Assembly: GCF_007833165.1 (NCBI RefSeq) | Contig: NZ_VOBQ01000006.1 | Span: 124,001 to 188,000 of the forward strand | Direction of reading: 5' to 3' | Length of the DNA: 64,000 nucleotides | From: Caenimonas sedimenti | GTDB taxonomy: Bacteria > Pseudomonadota > Gammaproteobacteria > Burkholderiales > Burkholderiaceae_C | Shown: one piece after another, positions 43,404 to 51,250 of the stretch | How positions within the stretch are numbered: position 1 is the stretch's first letter | How the letters are laid out: every line of letters begins with the position of its first letter | Notes under the pieces: generated by a model | The model's database searches: none | Told to the model about the DNA's origin: nothing | What the model saw: only the letters and a program-made list of their open reading frames with translations | Position numbers and translations under genes: made by a program

Positions 43404-44600
43404 TCAGAGCGCCCGGCCCAGCCGCCCCACCCCTTCCTCGATCTTCTCCACATTGGCCGTCGCGAAACTCAGGCGCAAGGTCGAAGGGTCCGGGTTGGCG
43501 GCATAGAACGGCGTGCCCGGGACGAAAGCCACACCTTGCTCGATGGCGCGCTTCGCGAACTCCGCAGCGTCCTGGATGCCGCCGCCGGCACCGGTGAGCC
43601 GCGCCCAGAAGAACAGACCGCCTTGCGGCTGCGTGAACTCGATCGCGCCGCCCAGGTGCTTCTTCAGCGCCTCGCCCATCGCATGAGCGCGCGCGCCATA
43701 GGCCTTGCGCACGATCTTCAGGGTCTCGGGCATGCGGCCGCTCTTCAGGTATCGCGCGGCGGTGGCCTGCGCGAAAGTGCTCGTGTGCGCATCGCTGAAT
43801 TGCTTGCACATGGTCGCCTTGGCCAGCAGTTCAGGCTGCGCGATCAGCCAGCCCACCCGCAGCCCAGGCGACAGCACCTTGCTCATGCTGCCGCAGTGGG
43901 CGATCCACTCGCGCGCGGCGGGCATCTCCTTCGTCAGCGCCAGGATGCTGGGCGGCGGCGGCGCGCCGAAATACAGGTCGCCGTACGGGTCGTCTTCCAC
44001 CACCAGCGTCTGGTACTTGACGGCCAGCTCCAGGATCTGCCGGCGCCGCTCCAGGCTCAGCAACGCGCCGCTCGGGTTGCCGAAGGTGGGGATGAGGTAC
44101 ACGAACTTCGGCTTGTGCTGCACGATCAGCTGCTCGAGCTGGTTCACCTGCACGCCGTCCGCGTCGATGGGCGCGCTGATCAGCTCGGCGCCATAGAGGC
44201 GAAAGCACTGGATGGTGGCCAGGAAGGTCGGGCCCTCGACGATGACCTTGTCGCCCGGACTGATCATGGTCTTGCCCAGCAGGTCCAGGGCCTGCTGGCT
44301 GCCGGTGGTGACGATCAGGTGGTTCGATTCGACACCCGCCACGCCCTTGGCCTGCATGAAGTCGGCGAGCTGCGTGCGCAGCGGCTCGTAACCTTCGGTG
44401 GCGCCGTACTGCAGCGCGCCACCGGATTCGTGCGTCAAAGCCTCGTCGGCGGCCTGCTTGAGGCCATCGATGTCGAACATCGCGCTGTCCGGGAAGCCGC
44501 CGGCAAAGCTGATGATGCCGGGCTTGCCGAGCAGCTTGAACAGCTCGCGGATGGCCGAGGTTTCGACGTTGTCGAGGCGGGAAGCGAATTGGAGGGGCAT
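43404..44600 (-). CDS. PLP-dependent aminotransferase (2-aminoadipate/aromatic type, MocR-like fold)
   Basis: A 398-residue fold-type I aminotransferase. The N-terminal GKPGIISFAGGFPDSAMF, LQYGATEGYEPLR, VTTGSQQALDLLGK, FGNPSGALLSLERR, VEDDPYGDLYF and SMSKVLSPGLRVGW (with the PLP lysine) place it in the class I/II group near 2-aminoadipate transaminase (LysN) and the MocR aminotransferase domain. No HTH domain is attached. It transfers amino groups to 2-oxoglutarate in amino-acid breakdown; the exact donor is unknown. Confidence 0.9.
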   Translation of the reverse strand: MPLQFASRLDNVETSAIRELFKLLGKPGIISFAGGFPDSAMFDIDGLKQAADEALTHESGGALQYGATEGYEPLRTQLADFMQAKGVAGVESNHLIVTTGSQQALDLLGKTMISPGDKVIVEGPTFLATIQCFRLYGAELISAPIDADGVQVNQLEQLIVQHKPKFVYLIPTFGNPSGALLSLERRRQILELAVKYQTLVVEDDPYGDLYFGAPPPPSILALTKEMPAAREWIAHCGSMSKVLSPGLRVGWLIAQPELLAKATMCKQFSDAHTSTFAQATAARYLKSGRMPETLKIVRKAYGARAHAMGEALKKHLGGAIEFTQPQGGLFFWARLTGAGGGIQDAAEFAKRAIEQGVAFVPGTPFYAANPDPSTLRLSFATANVEKIEEGVGRLGRAL

Positions 44601-44630
44601 GGCGGCGATTCTAGGCCGCCGCCCGCCGGG

Positions 44631-45854
44631 CTACTGCTGCGCGGCCATGTCGAATTTCATCCCACTGGTGCGCCATTCCGGGAAGCCGCCGCGGAACCAG
44701 TGCACCCGCCGGTAGCCCGCCTTCAGGGCGGCCTGCGATGCCTTGAAGCTCTTCCAGCATTCGGGGCCGTTGCAGGCGAAGATCAGTTCCGCGTCGCGGT
44801 TGGCGCCCAGTTTGGCCAGGTCGAACTGGTCCAGGGCGGCATCGAAGTCGGCCTCCTTGGCGCTCTTCTCCCCATAGGGCACCAGCTTCGCGCCGGAGAC
44901 GTGGCCCGCCTTGAACTCGGTGTCGGTGCGCGTGTCGACATAGATCGCGCCGGCCTGCAGCAACTGCACGACTGCCTTGGCATCGACCACGTTGGCACCG
45001 GGCAGCGCGCGCGGCGTGAAGTAGCCCAGCGTGGAGACGTACTTGAAGTCGGCCGCGGCATGCGAAATCGCCTTGGCGTTCTCCGTGCGCAGCAGGCCGG
45101 TGGAATGCAGGGTCTCGGTGAGCGCCGCGTTCAGCTGGTCGGCGCTCACCCGGGCGTTGTCGCGCACGGCCACGCTGAGGCCGGGCACGGGCTTGGACTC
45201 CATCACGATCTTGACCTGCTCGCCGGCCGCCACCCACCGGTCGAAGACCGCTTTCTCCACCGCCACGACGTCGCAACGGCGGATCTGCAGGCAAGGCAGC
45301 AGCGCGTCCTGGTAGCGCGTGTCGTACAGAGGACCGAAGTGGCGCTTGATCGTCGTGTTGGATGCGTTCACCTCGCCGCGCAGCAGGTAGGTCACCACGC
45401 TGTCCTGCAGCGGGAGGCCCAAGCGCTTGCCGGCAGCCTGCTGCAGGTTGTTGATGCCGCTGTCCTTGGGCGCCACCAGCACCGCCTGGACCGGCTTGCT
45501 GAGGCCCAGCACCGGCACGTAGCCGTAGCGTACGGCGCTGCCGATCACATGCGCGGGCGCGACGAAGATGTCGTGAATGCGCGAACGCGTCGCGGCCAGG
45601 TCCGCGGTGGCGTCGGCCGACAGCGCCACATTGGCGTGCTTGATGTCCTCCTTGCGCAGCGCCTGTTCGAGCGCGCCCTTCCAGGCGCCGTACAGGGCGA
45701 CGCGCGACACCTCACCGCTGTCGCCAGGATTGACCAGCACGCGCACCGGGCCTGTGGACGCGGCGGCAGGCTGCTGCTGGGCCAGTGCGGGGGCACACAG
45801 GATCAAGGCTGCAAGGGGTACCCCTGACAGGATCGACGACTGCGACTTCATCAC
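44631..45854 (-). CDS. PhnD-type phosphonate/phosphate-binding domain fused to a rhodanese domain
   Basis: A 407-residue exported fusion. A signal peptide (LSGVPLAALILCAPALAQ) is followed by a PhnD/SsuA-like periplasmic binding domain (about 36-270: RVLVNPGDSGEVS, LGLSKPVQAVLVAPKDSGIN, AAGKRLGLPLQDSVV, RRCDVVAVEKAVFDRW) and a rhodanese domain (about 290-400: IYVDTRTDTEFKAGHVSGA, LIFACNGPECWKSFKAS). Cys361 lies where the sulfur-carrying cysteine belongs, with Cys366 close by. A periplasmic binding protein with a sulfurtransferase tail is uncommon. No ABC permease lies nearby, so it may act as a sensor or sulfur carrier. Confidence 0.85.
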   Translation of the reverse strand: MMKSQSSILSGVPLAALILCAPALAQQQPAAASTGPVRVLVNPGDSGEVSRVALYGAWKGALEQALRKEDIKHANVALSADATADLAATRSRIHDIFVAPAHVIGSAVRYGYVPVLGLSKPVQAVLVAPKDSGINNLQQAAGKRLGLPLQDSVVTYLLRGEVNASNTTIKRHFGPLYDTRYQDALLPCLQIRRCDVVAVEKAVFDRWVAAGEQVKIVMESKPVPGLSVAVRDNARVSADQLNAALTETLHSTGLLRTENAKAISHAAADFKYVSTLGYFTPRALPGANVVDAKAVVQLLQAGAIYVDTRTDTEFKAGHVSGAKLVPYGEKSAKEADFDAALDQFDLAKLGANRDAELIFACNGPECWKSFKASQAALKAGYRRVHWFRGGFPEWRTSGMKFDMAAQQ

Positions 45855-46016
45855 CTTCTCCCAGGCGCTACGGATGAGACGCAGCGTAGGAAGGATGGGG
45901 TGTAACCGCCTCCTGGAAATGGACGAGCGGCCGCCAGGCGGTACTCAACGGGAGACTGCGTTTCGAGTTGTCACATGCCCGCGTTGTTTGTTGCCACGGA
46001 CGCAAGCTTGTCACGC

Positions 46017-46577
46017 TCAACGCCGCGGTTTGTCCTTGCTGTCCTGGTCGGCGTAGCGCAGGCCAGGCGCATGGCCCGCATCATCGGGGTCCGGCCGATT
46101 CTGCGGGCGCTGCTCGCCGCCGAAAGCGAAAGCGCGCTCGTTTTGCTCCGCGCGAATCATCGGCCGCTCGTCGCCCGGTGCGTCGCGGCGCCCAGCATGG
46201 TCCGCGAGAACCGCACGGACCGCGACGATGTCGCGCAGGGGGCGCAGGAGCGGGCGATGGACGGTCCTGGGGCCTTGCCCGCCCATGGCCGCGAGCAGGG
46301 CCGAGGCCCGCCCGGCCTGCTCCTCGTCGAGGGCGTCGAGCACAAGCACGTGCTGCCCGCCCTGGACGGCGCCGGTGTACCGGTCCGCGACGGCAGCAGA
46401 CTGCTCCTGGCCCAGCAGGCTGACGAAGAAGGCCCCGAAATTCGCCAGCGCCGAACTGGCATGCAGGCCCTTGTGTTCGATGTGGATGTCGCCCCGACGG
46501 ACGCCGAGTTCGACCAGCCGGTCGACCGACTGCCGGGCTTGGGCCGCGTCGTCGAAGGCGCAGATGACGGTGTGCAT
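46017..46577 (-). CDS. General stress protein 17M-like (YflT-type) protein
   Basis: A 186-residue protein whose first 120 residues match the heat-induced/general stress YflT type: MHTVICAFDDAAQARQSVDRLVELGVRRGDIHIEHK, SALANFGAFFVSLLGQEQ, HVLVLDALDEEQAGRASALLAAMG. The C-terminal 60 residues are charged and probably disordered (NERAFAFGGEQRPQNRPDPDDAG). It is cytoplasmic with no membrane helices. A CGTCCC-TGC-GGGACG hairpin lies about 70 bases upstream of the start. The function is unknown beyond a stress association by family. Confidence 0.72.
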   Translation of the reverse strand: MHTVICAFDDAAQARQSVDRLVELGVRRGDIHIEHKGLHASSALANFGAFFVSLLGQEQSAAVADRYTGAVQGGQHVLVLDALDEEQAGRASALLAAMGGQGPRTVHRPLLRPLRDIVAVRAVLADHAGRRDAPGDERPMIRAEQNERAFAFGGEQRPQNRPDPDDAGHAPGLRYADQDSKDKPRR

Positions 46578-46679
46578 GTTGGAGATCTCCGTGCGTGGAT
46601 TGGGGTGCTTGCTACCAACATGGGGACGCGTCCGGCCGTTCGCTGTCGTCCCTGCGGGACGGTGCCGGTAGGCGAGGGA

Positions 46680-47150
46680 CTACCCCTGGAACAGCTTGTG
46701 GTACACCATCGCCCCACTGCGCTCCGCCACGTGGTCATAGAGCCGGCGCGCGGTCACGTTGGCTTCGCGCGTGTGCCAGTAGACGCGCGGGCAGCCGATG
46801 CCCTTGGCACGTTCGCACACGGCGTCGATCAGCGCCGCGCCCACGCCTTGCCCGCGCGCTTCGGGCACCGTGAACAGGTCCTGCAGGTAGCACGCGGGGC
46901 CGATGGTGATGGTGCTGCGGTGGTACAGGTAGTGCGTCAGCCCGAGGATGCGGCCATCCGCTTCGGCCACCAGCGCGTGCATGTGCTCGTAGGGATCGAG
47001 GAAGCGCTGCCATGTCGCCTGGATCACTTCGGGCGCCAATGCTGTCGGCCCTTCGCGCCCGTAGAAGGCGTTGTAGCCCTCCCAGAGGGGCAGCCAGGCG
47101 TCGTAGTCCGAGGGGGTGACGGGGCGGATGACGAGGGGCGCTTTCTTCAT
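46680..47150 (-). CDS. GNAT-family N-acetyltransferase
   Basis: A 156-residue GNAT acetyltransferase. Motif A is LQDLFTVPEARGQGVGAALIDAVCERAKGIGC, with the RGQGVG acetyl-CoA loop; motif B is VYWHTREANVTARRLYDHVA. The N-terminus LVIRPVTPSDYDAWLPLWEGYNAFYGRE is typical of small-molecule or histone-type GNATs in proteobacteria. The ATG at 47150 is used; it diverges from the dienelactone hydrolase gene. Substrate unknown. Confidence 0.9.
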   Translation of the reverse strand: MKKAPLVIRPVTPSDYDAWLPLWEGYNAFYGREGPTALAPEVIQATWQRFLDPYEHMHALVAEADGRILGLTHYLYHRSTITIGPACYLQDLFTVPEARGQGVGAALIDAVCERAKGIGCPRVYWHTREANVTARRLYDHVAERSGAMVYHKLFQG

Positions 47151-47218
47151 CCCCCGTTTGTAGCAAACGGCGGTGCACAATGCGCCGCACCACCCGACCA
47201 CGTGAGGAGACCCTGCCC

Positions 47219-47959
47219 ATGATCGAGAAGCACCTCGACATCCCCACCGCCGACGGCGCCATGAACACCTTCGTGGTCTACCCGGAAGAGAAAGGCCCGT
47301 TCCCGGTCGTCCTGTTCTACATGGATGCGCCGGGCAAGCGCGAGGAACTGCATGACATGGCCCGGCGCCTGGCTTCGGTGGGCTACTACGTGGTGCTGCC
47401 GAACCTCTACTACCGCCGCTCGCGCGACTTCTGGCTGACGGAACGCACCGAAGCCAAGATGGCGGTGATGTTCGAGCACATGCAGGCGCTGACGAACGCA
47501 ATGACGGTGCGCGACACGCAGGCCATGCTGGACTTCGCGGACGCGCAACCCGAGGCCGATGCGCAAAGGGTGGGCTGCGTCGGCTACTGCATGAGCGGAC
47601 CCTTCGTGATGCACGCCGCGGCGAATTTTCCCGATCGCATCAAGTCCATCGCGGCCATCCACCCCGCCCAGATGGTCACGGACCAGGACGACTCGCCGCA
47701 CCTGCTGGGCGCGCGTGTGAAGTGCGAAAGCTACTTCGGCTGCGCCGAGACCGACAAGTGGGCACCGCCCGAAACGGTCGCCACGCTGAAGGCCGCACTC
47801 GAAGCCGGCGGCACGCCGCACCGGATCGAGTGGTACCCCAATTCGGAGCATGGCTTCGTCTTCCCGCTGCGCACCGGCATCTACCACCAGCCGTCGGCGG
47901 AGCGGCATTGGGAGCGCGTGTTCGACCTCTTCCGCCGGACGCTGACGCCTTCGGCTTGA
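47219..47959 (+). CDS. Dienelactone hydrolase family protein
   Basis: A 246-residue alpha/beta hydrolase of the dienelactone hydrolase family. The nucleophile is Cys124 in VGYCMSGPF (Cys-type elbow as in carboxymethylenebutenolidase), the acid is likely Asp in the SYFGCAETD region, and the histidine lies in SEHGFVF. GAGGAG precedes the ATG. It lies 33 bases upstream of a TetR gene on the same strand. Substrate unknown: it may be an aromatic ring-cleavage lactone or another ester. Confidence 0.88.
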   Translation: MIEKHLDIPTADGAMNTFVVYPEEKGPFPVVLFYMDAPGKREELHDMARRLASVGYYVVLPNLYYRRSRDFWLTERTEAKMAVMFEHMQALTNAMTVRDTQAMLDFADAQPEADAQRVGCVGYCMSGPFVMHAAANFPDRIKSIAAIHPAQMVTDQDDSPHLLGARVKCESYFGCAETDKWAPPETVATLKAALEAGGTPHRIEWYPNSEHGFVFPLRTGIYHQPSAERHWERVFDLFRRTLTPSA

Positions 47960-47969
47960 CTGGAGTGCT

Positions 47970-47992
47970 GGTCTAGAGTGATACTCTAGACC
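47970..47992. promoter_or_regulatory. Perfect palindromic operator abutting the tetR start codon
   Basis: Arms GGTCTAGAGT and ACTCTAGACC, 10 bp each and perfectly complementary, separated by GAT; the next base is the A of the tetR ATG. This is the size and symmetry of a TetR operator and suggests tight autoregulation. It leaves no room for a normal ribosome site, so translation may be leaderless or use a weak upstream GGAG (47962-47965). Confidence 0.75.
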
Positions 47993-48565
47993 ATGGATCC
48001 CACGTCCACCCGCGAGCGGCTGCTCGCCGCCGCCACGCAGGTGTTCCTGCGGCAAGGCTTCGCCGCCACGTCCATGGACATGGTGCGGCAGGAAGCCGGC
48101 GTCAGCAACGGCAGCCTGTACCACCACTTCCCCACCAAGGCCCGGCTGGCGGACGCGCTCTACGCGCACACGTTGCGCGACTTCCATGCCGCGCTCCTGG
48201 TCCCCGTGGCCGGGCGCGCGTCCGCCCAGACCGGGGTGAAGGGGATGATCCGGGTGCACATCGACTGGGTCCTGCAGAACCCGGACCGGGCGCGCCTGCT
48301 TCAGGAACTCAAGCGGGCGGGCGACCTGGCTGCCGGGACCGGTGAATGGGCGCAGGCCAACGAGGCCGGCTTCGGCGCGCTGCGCGAATGGGTCGAGGCC
48401 AAGGTGGCGGCCGGCGAGATGCGGCCCCTGCCCTTCCCCGTGTGGATGGCCGTGGTGTTCGCGCCCGCGCTGTCGCTCACCAGCTTCTGGGTCACCCAGC
48501 CTGCCGTCCCGCCCAAGGTGCGGGCCGCACTGGAGCACGCGGCCTGGATGGCGGTCGCCCCCTGA
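47993..48565 (+). CDS. TetR-family transcriptional regulator
   Basis: A 190-residue TetR regulator. The HTH lies at about residues 5-50 (RERLLAAATQVFLRQGFAATSMDMVRQEAGVSNGSLYHHFPTKARLADALY), textbook for the family. The C-terminal ligand domain is helical and poorly conserved. Its start codon touches a perfect 23-bp palindrome, so it almost certainly represses itself and probably the SRPBCC protein and thioesterase that follow. The effector is unknown, perhaps an acyl or aromatic compound. Confidence 0.92.
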   Translation: MDPTSTRERLLAAATQVFLRQGFAATSMDMVRQEAGVSNGSLYHHFPTKARLADALYAHTLRDFHAALLVPVAGRASAQTGVKGMIRVHIDWVLQNPDRARLLQELKRAGDLAAGTGEWAQANEAGFGALREWVEAKVAAGEMRPLPFPVWMAVVFAPALSLTSFWVTQPAVPPKVRAALEHAAWMAVAP

Positions 48566-48587
48566 AATCGACGAAGGAGAAACAGGA

Positions 48588-49115
48588 ATGAAAGTGGTGA
48601 ACATCCACCAGCGCCTGCTGCACGCGGCACCCGAGCGTGTGGGCGCGCTCATCGACACCCTGGCGTCCCCGCAGGACGCACTGTGGCCACGCCAGGCCTG
48701 GCCGCGCATGCGCTTCGACCGTCCGCTGGGCGCGGGCGCCGAGGGCGGGCACGGTCCGATCCGCTACCGCGTCGAAGCGTACACGCCGGGTGAGGGCATC
48801 CGCTTCCGGTTCACGGGACCGCGCGGATTCGACGGGTGGCACGCGCTGGAGGTGCTGGAAGCGACGTCGGCGCATTGCGTGCTGGAGCATCGCGTGGAGA
48901 TGTCCACTTCCGGATGGGCGGCATGGACCTGGCCTTTGCTCTACGGCCCGCTGCACGACGCCCTGATCGAGGACGGGCTGACGCAGGCCGAGATGTCGCT
49001 GGGGCTCGCGCCGCATCCCCGCCCCTGGTCCGCGCGGGTCCGGTTCCTGCGGTGGCTGGTCACGCCGGGCGTGACGGCGACCCGGGCAACGGAAGGCAAG
49101 CCCCATGCAGGCTGA
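48588..49115 (+). CDS. SRPBCC-superfamily (START-like) protein
   Basis: A 175-residue protein with an SRPBCC-like fold pattern: VVNIHQRLLHAAPERVGALIDTLAS, IRYRVEAYTPGEGIRFRFTGPRGFDGWHALEVLE, CVLEHRVEMSTSGWAAWTWPLLYGPLHDALIEDGLTQAE. Members bind hydrophobic ligands in a deep cavity. AAGGAG precedes the ATG. It overlaps the thioesterase gene by 11 bases and follows the TetR gene by 22, so all three are one operon. Ligand unknown. Confidence 0.75.
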   Translation: MKVVNIHQRLLHAAPERVGALIDTLASPQDALWPRQAWPRMRFDRPLGAGAEGGHGPIRYRVEAYTPGEGIRFRFTGPRGFDGWHALEVLEATSAHCVLEHRVEMSTSGWAAWTWPLLYGPLHDALIEDGLTQAEMSLGLAPHPRPWSARVRFLRWLVTPGVTATRATEGKPHAG

Positions 49116-49515
49116 CCTGCTCGCCTACGGCCGCCAGGTGCTGGCCCGCCAGCCCTTCAACGGCGTGGTCGGGGCCACCCTCGAAGTGTTCGAAGCCGGG
49201 ACCGCGGAACTGTCGCTGCCGCTCGCCGCGCATCTGCTGCAGCAGGATGGCTTCGTGCATGGCGGCGTACTTTCGTACCTGGCCGACAACGCGCTGACCT
49301 ACGCGGGCGGCTCGGTCCTCGGGAAGGTGCTCACCTCCGAGTTCAAGATCAACTACCTGCGGCCGGCGCGTGACGCCGACCGGCTGGTGGCGGTCGCGAC
49401 GGTCGTGGGCAGCGGCAGGACCCAGGCCGTGTGCCGCTGCGACATCTTCCTGGAGCGCGCCGGCGAGCGGAAACTGTGCGCCGCGGCGCAGGGGACGATC
49501 CGCAAGGCGGAGTAA
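49105..49515 (+). CDS. PaaI-type hotdog-fold thioesterase
   Basis: A 136-residue hotdog thioesterase of the PaaI/YdiI class. The signature QQDGFVHGGVLSYLADNALTYAGG carries the Asp/Gly of the active helix, and SEFKINYLRPARD follows as expected. It hydrolyses acyl-CoA or aryl-CoA esters. It is the third gene of the TetR operon. The natural acyl group cannot be told from sequence. Confidence 0.9.
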   Translation: MQADLLAYGRQVLARQPFNGVVGATLEVFEAGTAELSLPLAAHLLQQDGFVHGGVLSYLADNALTYAGGSVLGKVLTSEFKINYLRPARDADRLVAVATVVGSGRTQAVCRCDIFLERAGERKLCAAAQGTIRKAE

Positions 49516-49560
49516 ATTCATGCGCGGAGAACGTTGTCATGAGATTACACTATTCGTCGC

Positions 49561-50028
49561 ATGTCCACGCCGTCCGTCCCGCCCGCTCCGCACGTCCTGG
49601 TCGCCGATGCGCCCGAGGCGGTCGATGTCTTCCGTCGCGCCCTGACGGCGCCTTTCGAACTCGTCCCCGTCGAGAACCTGGACGCCGCGAAAGCCGCCCT
49701 GCAAGCCGGGCCTGCCCTGGTGGTTTGCGGCTGCCACTTCGATGAAGGCCACATGTACGACCTGCTGCGTCACATGAAGGCTGCGCCGGCCCTCGCGGGC
49801 ACGCCGTTCATGGCCATCCGGTCCCTCGAAGGCGAGCTCGACGACGCGCTGTACGAAAGCGTCAAGATCGCCGTGCGCGCGCTGGGCGGCAATGCCTTCG
49901 TCGATCTGTTGCGGTGGCAGCGCAAATACGGGCCGGCCGGGGCTGGCCACCGGCTCACGCAGCTGGTGGCGTCGCTCGCGGCCTTGCCACACGGGGATTC
50001 GGCGAATCCCATGCACTCGCGAACCTAG
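49561..50028 (+). CDS. Degenerate receiver-like protein
   Basis: A 155-residue protein with the beta-alpha alternation of a response-regulator receiver (PHVLVADAPEAVDVFRRALTAPFELVPVENLDAAKAALQAGPALVVCG, then LLRHMKAAPALAGTPFMAIRSLEG). The phosphorylatable Asp position after strand 3 reads VVCGCHFDE, so the acceptor is missing or shifted. No output domain is attached. It lies 128 bases before a BLUF-like gene that has likewise lost its key residues, so the two may work together. Function inferred only from fold. Confidence 0.65.
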   Translation: MSTPSVPPAPHVLVADAPEAVDVFRRALTAPFELVPVENLDAAKAALQAGPALVVCGCHFDEGHMYDLLRHMKAAPALAGTPFMAIRSLEGELDDALYESVKIAVRALGGNAFVDLLRWQRKYGPAGAGHRLTQLVASLAALPHGDSANPMHSRT

Positions 50029-50156
50029 GCCGCGGCCGTGCTGTAAGAAGCACGTATTGCAAGCTCAACAACCTGTTACCCGAGGATCGGCGCCGCCGTG
50101 ACCAACGTCACAGCCGCGGCCGGAAGCGGCGGCTACCCTCGCGCAAAGACAGCGCC

Positions 50157-51188
50157 ATGCCCACCACGCAGCGCACTCCACCGGCGGCCGCCAGCGGCGA
50201 GCAGGACATCGAACGCATCATCTGCGCGAGCGTGCTCACCCGCCCGCAAGCGCCCTACGCGGAGATGGAGCGGATCCGGGAAACGTCCATGCGCCACAAC
50301 CAGCGCTTCGGCATCCATGCGGCGCTCCTCTGCCAGAGCGGCTGGTATGTCCACTGGATGGAAGGGCCCGGTCCCGCGCTGCGCGCGATGCGCGAGCGGG
50401 TGGCGGGCGACAATCGGCATCACACGCAACTGCTCGTGCATCACAGCCGCGGCCCGCGGTATCTGCTGACACGCTGGTCGATGATGCTGAATCCATCGGA
50501 CGAGCCGCCGGCGGAGTTCGGCAAGCGTGTGTCGTCCCTGCATGAAAGCCTGCAGCGCGGCATCCAGTATCCACCCACCTCCGTGATCCGGCGGCTGGTG
50601 GCGCCGTTGCGCGTGGGCCTGGCGAACGAAACCGAGACCGACCCGGAGGCCTTCCATCGCGTCGGCGTGTGTTCCGCGGACGACGGGCGCGGCTTCGACC
50701 TGGTGCGCTGGCTGGCCCGCAAGCACCGCACGGCCAGCCAGGCGCGGCGCGTGGCGGGCGAAGACGATCTGGACAGCGGCACCGACTACGTGGACTTCCG
50801 GCAGGACGGCCATCCCTGCCGCGTGATCGCCGTGTCGCGCACGGGCTTGCGCCATGGGCTGCGCCGCGCCTTCCTGCCCGACTGGGGCCACCTGGTGCTG
50901 CTGTTCGGCGACGACGCCAAGCGCAACACGCAGCTGATGCAACGCGTCGTCGAAGCGTGCGCGAGCCTGCCCGCGCATCCCGAGCTGCTCGGTGCCGCGT
51001 CCGATGAGGGCGTGCACGCCCGCATGGCGGTCGCGGCGCGTGTCGCTGGCCTGCGTTACCGCCAGCTGGGACTGATGCGCGCGGAGGAATGCGACGAAGC
51101 CTGGCATGCGGTGGGGGAACGCCTGGCGCTTCTCGGGCCTCCGCGCAGCTCGCAATGGGACCTGACGCACCCGGCCTGGATTGCCTAG
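50157..51188 (+). CDS. BLUF-like sensor with duplicated or second sensory half
   Basis: A 343-residue protein. Residues about 18-110 resemble a BLUF flavin photoreceptor (RIICASVLTRPQAPYAEMERIRETSMRHNQRFGIHAALLCQSGWYVHWMEGPGPALRAMRERV...NRHHTQLLVHH...YLLTRWSMM). However, the photocycle Tyr is Cys23 and the Gln is His66, while Asn48 is kept, so light sensing is doubtful. The rest (about 140-343) may be a second, more diverged copy of the same fold (VGVCSADDGRGFDLVRWLARKHRTAS...HLVLLFGDDAKRNTQLMQRVVEAC). The ATG at 50157 is preferred to a longer open frame. Role unknown. Confidence 0.72.
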   Translation: MPTTQRTPPAAASGEQDIERIICASVLTRPQAPYAEMERIRETSMRHNQRFGIHAALLCQSGWYVHWMEGPGPALRAMRERVAGDNRHHTQLLVHHSRGPRYLLTRWSMMLNPSDEPPAEFGKRVSSLHESLQRGIQYPPTSVIRRLVAPLRVGLANETETDPEAFHRVGVCSADDGRGFDLVRWLARKHRTASQARRVAGEDDLDSGTDYVDFRQDGHPCRVIAVSRTGLRHGLRRAFLPDWGHLVLLFGDDAKRNTQLMQRVVEACASLPAHPELLGAASDEGVHARMAVAARVAGLRYRQLGLMRAEECDEAWHAVGERLALLGPPRSSQWDLTHPAWIA

Positions 51189-51191
51189 CGG

Positions 51192-51250
51192 TTGGCGCCA
51201 CCCGCGGGTGGCCCCTATACTCCGACAATGAACGAACTAGTACAAACTAG
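51192..51250 (+). promoter_or_regulatory. Promoter and candidate operator of the quinate-cluster tetR
   Basis: TTGGCG (51192-51197), 18-base spacer, TATACT (51216-51221), so transcription should start near 51228, the A of the first ATG. CTAGT-ACAA-ACTAG (51237-51250) then lies at about +10 to +23, a good autorepression site. A perfect 16-bp palindrome GCCACCCGCGGGTGGC (51197-51212) fills the spacer. Confidence 0.5.

Noticed and set aside
45901..45927. TGTAACC-N16-CGAG, a near match to the SigF promoter
   Set aside because: The last base differs and the only plus-strand frame downstream is an antisense shadow of the general stress gene, so it is not counted as a fifth site.
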